Below are positions 31,442 through 35,466 of a DNA stretch of 35,466 nucleotides, one piece after another. Position 1 is the first letter of the stretch, and each line of letters starts with the position of its first letter. The DNA lies in assembly GCF_002938425.1 (NCBI RefSeq), contig NZ_POQU01000035.1, positions 1-35,466 of the forward strand, written 5' to 3'. Under the pieces are notes generated by a model. It searched no databases. It had not been told where the DNA came from and was given only the letters and a program-made list of their open reading frames with translations. Both the position numbers and the translations under genes were made by a program. This stretch comes from Blastococcus atacamensis (GTDB lineage: Bacteria > Actinomycetota > Actinomycetes > Mycobacteriales > Geodermatophilaceae).

Positions 31442-32269
31442 TCACATGCGCCGCACCTGCCGCACGTCCCCGGATGCCAGCTCCACCGTGCCCGCGGCGG
31501 TCGCGAGGACCAGCCGGCCGTCCCAGTCCACGGCCTGGGCCACCCCCTCCAGCGTCGAGCCGTCGGGCATCGTCACGACCACGTCGCTGCCGACCGTCGA
31601 GGACCAGATCAGGTAGTCCTGCGCCAGCTGCGAGGCGATCGGATCGCCGAGCACCGTCGTCCACCGGCGGTACCGCGCCTCGAAGACCCGGAGGAACCCC
31701 AGGAGCACCGGGCCCCGGTCGACGGTGGCGCCGGTGACCATCGACAGCGACGTCCCCGTCTCCGGCAGCTCCTCGGCGGAGGTGGAGACGTTGAGCCCCA
31801 CACCGACGACGACGGCGTTCCGGCTGCTCTGGGCCAGGATCCCGGCCAGCTTGCGCCCGTCGCGGGCGAGCAGGTCGTTGGGCCACTTGAGCGAGGCAAG
31901 CACGCCGGTCACCTCGCGCACCGACTCGGCCAGCGCCACTCCGGTGAGCAGCGGGAGCCAGCCCCGCCGCGATGCCGGCACGTCGGGGCGCAGCAGCACG
32001 GAGACGGTGATGCCGGCCCGTGGTGGCGAGGTCCACGCGCGGTCCAGCCGGCCCCGGCCGGTGACCTGGTGCTCGGCCACCAGCACCGCCCCTTCCGGGG
32101 CGTCGTCCTCGGCGGCGGCCACCAGCGCGGCGTTGGTGGAGCCGATCTCCTCCACCACCTCGACCGAGCGCCACAGGCTGCTGTCCCGGGTCAGCGCCGA
32201 CTGCAGCGCGGCGGCGTCCAGCGCGGGTCGCCCGAGGTCCGACCAGCGGGAGGAAGGGATGTCGGTCAC
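31442..32269 (-). CDS. birA: Biotin-[acetyl-CoA-carboxylase] ligase
   Basis: Attaches biotin to carboxyl carrier domains through biotinyl-AMP. The 275-aa protein has EEIGSTNAALVAAA, the biotin/ATP loop GRGRLDRAW (71-79), LKWPNDLLARDGRKLAGIL and VGVGLNVS, followed by the SH3-like C-terminal domain. There is no N-terminal winged helix, so it is a ligase without repressor function. The GTG start has TACCGT 6 bases upstream and no ribosome site, a leaderless pattern. It is 19 bases from dprE2, so read-through is likely as well. Confidence 0.95.
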   Translation of the reverse strand: MTDIPSSRWSDLGRPALDAAALQSALTRDSSLWRSVEVVEEIGSTNAALVAAAEDDAPEGAVLVAEHQVTGRGRLDRAWTSPPRAGITVSVLLRPDVPASRRGWLPLLTGVALAESVREVTGVLASLKWPNDLLARDGRKLAGILAQSSRNAVVVGVGLNVSTSAEELPETGTSLSMVTGATVDRGPVLLGFLRVFEARYRRWTTVLGDPIASQLAQDYLIWSSTVGSDVVVTMPDGSTLEGVAQAVDWDGRLVLATAAGTVELASGDVRQVRRM

Positions 32270-32275
32270 GGGCAG

Positions 32276-32281
32276 ACGGTA
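32276..32281 (-). promoter_or_regulatory. Candidate -10 box of birA
   Basis: TACCGT on the minus strand ends 6 bases before the birA GTG. Same hexamer as upstream of glf and of the sialyltransferase-like gene. Confidence 0.35.
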
Positions 32282-32288
32282 GCCAGGA

Positions 32289-33044
32289 TCAGAAGGACAG
32301 CCGCCGGAAGATCGCCCGGGGCGTGTGCCGGAGGCCGGTCATCACCCAGCGCAGAGCACCGGGCACCCAGATCGTGTGCCGCCTTGCGCGCACGCCGGCG
32401 ACGATCGCCTCGGCCACGACCTCCGGCGTGGTGGCGAGCGGGGCGTCGGGCATGCCCTCGGTCATCTTCGACCGGACGAACCCCGGCCGGACGACGAGGA
32501 CCGACACCCCGCTGCCGGCCAGCGAGTCGCCGAGGCCGGAGTAGAAGGCGTCCATGCCGGCCTTGGTCGAGCCGTAGACGTAGTTGGTCTTCCGGACGCG
32601 CTCGCCGGCCACCGACGACAGCGCCACGATCACGCCGTGCCCCTGGGTCCGCATCCGGCCGGCCAGCTCGGTGCCCACCGCGACGGCGGCGACGAAGTTG
32701 ACCTGCGCCAGGTGCGCCGCGGCGACGGAGTCCGTGCGCAGCCGGGCGGCGTCCCCCAACTGCCCGAACGCGACCACCGCGACGTCGATGTCGCCGTTCG
32801 CCGTCGCGGCGGCGACCGCGCCGGCCGGCGACGCCGGGTCGTCGGCGTCGAAGTCCACCACCTCGACCTGCCCGCCGGCGCCGCGGAGCTCGTCGGCCAC
32901 CGCCGCCCGCCGGGGGGTGTCGCGGGCCGCGACGACGACGCGCAGCGGCCGCTCGGCGAGGTAGCGGCGGGCCGTGGCGACGGCGATGTCCGAGGTGCCA
33001 CCGACGAGGAGCAGTGAGCCGATCGAACCGAGGGCGTCGATCAC
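32289..33044 (-). CDS. dprE2: Decaprenylphospho-beta-D-erythro-pentofuranosid-2-ulose 2-reductase
   Basis: NADH-dependent half of the ribose-to-arabinose epimerase, reducing the 2-keto intermediate made by DprE1 to decaprenyl-phosphoryl arabinose. The 251-aa short-chain dehydrogenase has GGTSDIA (15-21) for nucleotide binding, VVAFGQLGD, ALSSVAG with the catalytic Ser, YGSTKAGMD with Tyr and Lys, and VRPGFVRSKMTEGM. The length is close to Rv3791 (254 aa). The GTG start overlaps the dprE1 stop by 4 bases (GTGA). Confidence 0.94.
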   Translation of the reverse strand: MIDALGSIGSLLLVGGTSDIAVATARRYLAERPLRVVVAARDTPRRAAVADELRGAGGQVEVVDFDADDPASPAGAVAAATANGDIDVAVVAFGQLGDAARLRTDSVAAAHLAQVNFVAAVAVGTELAGRMRTQGHGVIVALSSVAGERVRKTNYVYGSTKAGMDAFYSGLGDSLAGSGVSVLVVRPGFVRSKMTEGMPDAPLATTPEVVAEAIVAGVRARRHTIWVPGALRWVMTGLRHTPRAIFRRLSF

Positions 33045-34396
33045 AGGGAGAGCCTCCTGGCGAGGTCGGAGGTGAAGACGCCCTCGGGATCCACGCGCCT
33101 GCGCACGTCCCGGAACGACTCGAGCCGCGGGTACATCTGCCCGAACAGGTCGGGTCGCACCCGCGGATCCTTGGCGAGGTAGACCCGGCCGCCCGCTCCC
33201 ACGACGAGCTCGTCGAGCTCGTCGAGGAGGCCGGCCAGACCCTCGACGACGGGGATGTCCAGTGCCAGGGTCCAGCCGGACACGGGGAACGACAGCATGC
33301 CCGGGTTGCCCTCGCCGAACCGCTTGAGGACGGCCAGGAAGGAGGCGTGGCCGGAGCTGCTGATGCGGATGAGCGCGCGGCGCATCGCGTCCTCGCCCCC
33401 GTGGGGGACGACGAACTGGTACTGGACGAAGCCCCGGGGTCCGTAGACGCGGTTCCAGTTCCCGACGCCGTCGAGCGGGTGGAAGAAGGCCCCGATGGTC
33501 TGCAGCTGGTCCCGCTTGTGCCGGGGGGACTTCCGGTACCAGACCTCGTTGAACGCAGCGACCGTCGCTTGGTTGAGCAGGCCGGAGGGGAAGACCCCGG
33601 GGGTGGAGAGCCGGACCGCACCCGAGTAGCGCAACGGGTCGGCCCGCTGCTTCTCCGTCAGCTCGTCCCTCCGGGCGAAGCGCCCCCGGGTGAGCACCGA
33701 GCGGCCCATCCGGGCACCGGTCGCCACGCAGTCGATCCAGGCCACCGAGTAGTCGTAGAGGTGGTCGGTCTCGGTGAGCAGCGTCATGAGCGAGTCGAGG
33801 TCCGGCGTGCGGTCGGTGTCGACCAGCAGCCGCGAGGTCTCGATCGGCGTCATCCGGAGCCGGACACGCAGGATGACGCCGGTCAGGCCCATGCCGCCGG
33901 CGGTGGCCCAGAACAGGTCGGGGTCCCGGTCGGGCCCGATCCGGCGCACCTGGCCGTCCGCGGTGAGGAGGTCCAGCCAGGCCACGTGCTGGGAGAAGGT
34001 CCCGGCGACGTGGTGGTTCTTGCCGTGGATGTCGGCCGCGATCGCCCCGCCCACGGTCACGTACCGGGTCCCCGGTGTCACCGGGACGAACAGGCCCATC
34101 GGCACGAACAGGTTCATGAGCCGGTCGAGCGAGATCCCGGCCTCCACCTCGATCTCGGCGCCGGCGAGGTCGACGTCGAGCACGCGGTCGGCCGCGGTCA
34201 TGTCCAGGACGAGCCCGCCGGCGTTCTGAGCGGCGTCGTTGTAACTGCGCGCGAGCCCCCGGGCGACCAGCCCGCGCTGCGTCCTGGCGGCCAGGGCGGT
34301 CCCGGCGTCCTCCGGGCCCCGCACCGGGACCACGGTCGCCGGCGTGGGCGCCGTGCGGCCCCACCCTGTCAGCGGCACCGTCGCGGGATCAGCCAC
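33041..34396 (-). CDS. dprE1: Decaprenylphosphoryl-beta-D-ribose 2'-oxidase
   Basis: FAD enzyme that oxidises decaprenyl-phosphoryl ribose at C2. The 451-aa protein matches Rv3790 throughout: FAD-binding RGLARSYNDAAQNAGG, GGAIAADIHGKNHH (about 116-129), ATAGGMGLTGVILRVRLRMT, FHPLDGVGNWNRVYGP and the terminal ARRLSL. The catalytic Lys is kept (Lys 409, in YLAKD). The residue equal to Cys387 of M. tuberculosis, the target of benzothiazinones, is Ala 378 here (GWTLALDIP; codon 33263-33265). The GTG start at 34396 overlaps the ubiA stop by 8 bases. A longer reading frame upstream is antisense-like filler within ubiA. Confidence 0.95.
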   Translation of the reverse strand: MADPATVPLTGWGRTAPTPATVVPVRGPEDAGTALAARTQRGLVARGLARSYNDAAQNAGGLVLDMTAADRVLDVDLAGAEIEVEAGISLDRLMNLFVPMGLFVPVTPGTRYVTVGGAIAADIHGKNHHVAGTFSQHVAWLDLLTADGQVRRIGPDRDPDLFWATAGGMGLTGVILRVRLRMTPIETSRLLVDTDRTPDLDSLMTLLTETDHLYDYSVAWIDCVATGARMGRSVLTRGRFARRDELTEKQRADPLRYSGAVRLSTPGVFPSGLLNQATVAAFNEVWYRKSPRHKRDQLQTIGAFFHPLDGVGNWNRVYGPRGFVQYQFVVPHGGEDAMRRALIRISSSGHASFLAVLKRFGEGNPGMLSFPVSGWTLALDIPVVEGLAGLLDELDELVVGAGGRVYLAKDPRVRPDLFGQMYPRLESFRDVRRRVDPEGVFTSDLARRLSL

Positions 34397-35399
34397 CGAC
34401 AACCCCCACGCCGACGGCGCCGGCCCACGCCAGCCCGAGCACCAGCAACACGCGGTCGTGCAGCACGATCTCCTCGGGTGCGCCCGCGGTGCCCTGGTCC
34501 ACGTCGACGGCGTACCGCAGGATGCCCAGCACGAACGGCGCGATCGACAGCGCCGCCCACGGGACGCCGGTGCGGGACTCCCCCATCTCGAACGCCCACA
34601 GGCTGTACGCGGTGCAGGCCACACCGGCCGAGAGGCTCCAGACGAAGCGCAGGTAGCTCGCCGAGTACTCCTCCAGCGTGCGCCTGGTCCTGGCGCTGTC
34701 TCCGACGACGACCAGCTCGGAGTAGCGCTTCCCGGCGACCATGAACAGCGACCCGAACGACGCCACGAGCAGGAACCACTGCGACAGCTGCAGTCCGGCA
34801 GCCACGCCCCCGGCCACGCCCCGGAGCAGGAAACCGGAGGCGACCACCGCGAGGTCGAGGACGGGCTGGTTCTTCAGCCCCAGGCAGTAGCCCAGCTGCA
34901 GGACGACGTACGCCCCGATCACCCAGGCCAGCGCCGGGCGGGTCAGCAGGAGACCCCCGGCCAGGGCCAGCGCCGCGAGGGCGACGGCCAGCGCCAGGGC
35001 CAGCCAGCGCGGAACGACCCCGGCGGCGATCGGCCGCGACCGCTTGCGCGGGTGCCGGCGGTCCTCCTCCACGTCGATCACGTCGTTGACGAGGTAGACC
35101 GCACCCGACGCGAGGCAGAACAGGACGAACGCGAGCAGCGTCGGACCGAGGACGTCGGCGTCGGCGATCCGGCCGGCCGCCAGCGGCACGGCCAGCACGA
35201 GCACGTTCTTCGACCACTGCTGCGGGCGCACAGCGCGCACCAACCCCCGCAGGAGACCGCCCCGGGGCGGTTCGGCCGGTGGCGCGGGAGCGGGCGGGGG
35301 AGCAGGCGCCGGGATCGGTCCGCCGGTCGCCGCGGCGGCTCCATGCACCGGCGGCCGGAAGCGCCGCGCGGACGGCACGGGCACGGGGGCGTCGGGCAT
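34389..35399 (-). CDS. ubiA: Decaprenyl-phosphate phosphoribosyltransferase (UbiA family)
   Basis: Makes decaprenyl-phosphoryl 5-phosphoribose from PRPP, the first step to the arabinose donor. The 336-aa membrane protein has a Pro/Ala-rich N-terminus of about 48 residues and then RPQQWSKNVLVLAVPLAAG. The Asp-rich NDVIDVEEDRRHPRKRSRP motif (105-123) binds metal and diphosphate. About eight helices follow, with MVAGKRYSEL and LRYAVDVDQG as in Rv3806c. The ATG has AGGAAGG 8 bases upstream. It heads the ubiA-dprE1-dprE2 run. No gene for the intermediate phosphatase (Rv3807c type) is present in the window. Confidence 0.93.
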   Translation of the reverse strand: MPDAPVPVPSARRFRPPVHGAAAATGGPIPAPAPPPAPAPPAEPPRGGLLRGLVRAVRPQQWSKNVLVLAVPLAAGRIADADVLGPTLLAFVLFCLASGAVYLVNDVIDVEEDRRHPRKRSRPIAAGVVPRWLALALAVALAALALAGGLLLTRPALAWVIGAYVVLQLGYCLGLKNQPVLDLAVVASGFLLRGVAGGVAAGLQLSQWFLLVASFGSLFMVAGKRYSELVVVGDSARTRRTLEEYSASYLRFVWSLSAGVACTAYSLWAFEMGESRTGVPWAALSIAPFVLGILRYAVDVDQGTAGAPEEIVLHDRVLLVLGLAWAGAVGVGVVGG

Positions 35400-35428
35400 C
35401 GACGGGCCTTCCTGCAGGGGGCCTGTCC

Positions 35429-35457
35429 CTTATAACCATCTGACGCTCACGACGAAA
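35429..35457 (-). promoter_or_regulatory. Promoter of the ubiA-dprE1-dprE2 operon
   Basis: On the minus strand TTTCGT (35452-35457) and TATAAG (35429-35434) are separated by 17 bases in an unusually AT-rich stretch, about 30 bases before the ubiA ATG. The -10 is good and the -35 is weak. Confidence 0.5.
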
Positions 35458-35466
35458 AGAATAGTG

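Overview
The window is about 35 kb of very GC-rich actinobacterial chromosome with short gaps, many GTG starts and many 1-8 base gene overlaps. Several gene pairs match the Mycobacterium tuberculosis order (LCP ligase/TIGR03089 like Rv3267-Rv3268; fadE25-purE-purK like Rv3274c-Rv3276c; PH protein/birA like Rv3278c-Rv3279c). Large LGFP-repeat proteins and the absence of recognisable mycolate genes here suggest a non-mycobacterial lineage. Geodermatophilaceae is my best guess (inference). I saw no rRNA, tRNA, CRISPR array, transposase or prophage gene.

Layout. (1) 1-5866, galactan block: glf on the plus strand faces a minus-strand operon glfT2-wzm-wzt-glfT1, across a strong two-way hairpin terminator. 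This set makes UDP-galactofuranose, polymerises it and exports the lipid-linked chain. (2) 6092-11686, surface block, minus strand: an LGFP-repeat amidase, then a secreted 188-aa protein coupled to an 858-aa LGFP-repeat protein. Both LGFP genes carry near-identical internal DNA repeats. (3) 11934-15447, plus strand: a nonulosonic (sialic) acid cassette with a sialyltransferase-like protein resembling GT29, a coiled-coil protein, a NeuB-type synthase without the SAF domain, and a NeuA-type CMP-transferase fused to a HAD phosphatase. This is the most novel part. (4) 15675-18905: an LCP ligase, a TIGR03089 protein and a DUF1028 protein. (5) 18909-22812, minus strand: acyl-CoA dehydrogenase, PurE, PurK and a secreted SGNH hydrolase. 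(6) 23155-25320: an OafA-like acyltransferase fused to an SGNH domain. (7) 25383-30148, minus strand: SbcC, SbcD and a PH-domain membrane protein. (8) 30209-35399, minus strand: ubiA-dprE1-dprE2 (decaprenyl-phosphoryl arabinose synthesis, overlapping genes), birA, and an acyltransferase that has lost its N-terminal catalytic part.

How the parts fit. Galactan synthesis and export, the arabinose donor pathway, an LCP ligase that could attach the polymer to peptidoglycan, LGFP proteins thought to bind such walls, and two or three acyl-modifying enzymes together form a cell-envelope island. My main inference is that the NeuB/NeuA/GT29-like cassette adds a CMP-activated nonulosonic acid, possibly Kdn, to an envelope glycan. 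The housekeeping genes (purEK, fadE25, sbcCD, birA) are the conserved backbone around which these envelope genes are arranged.
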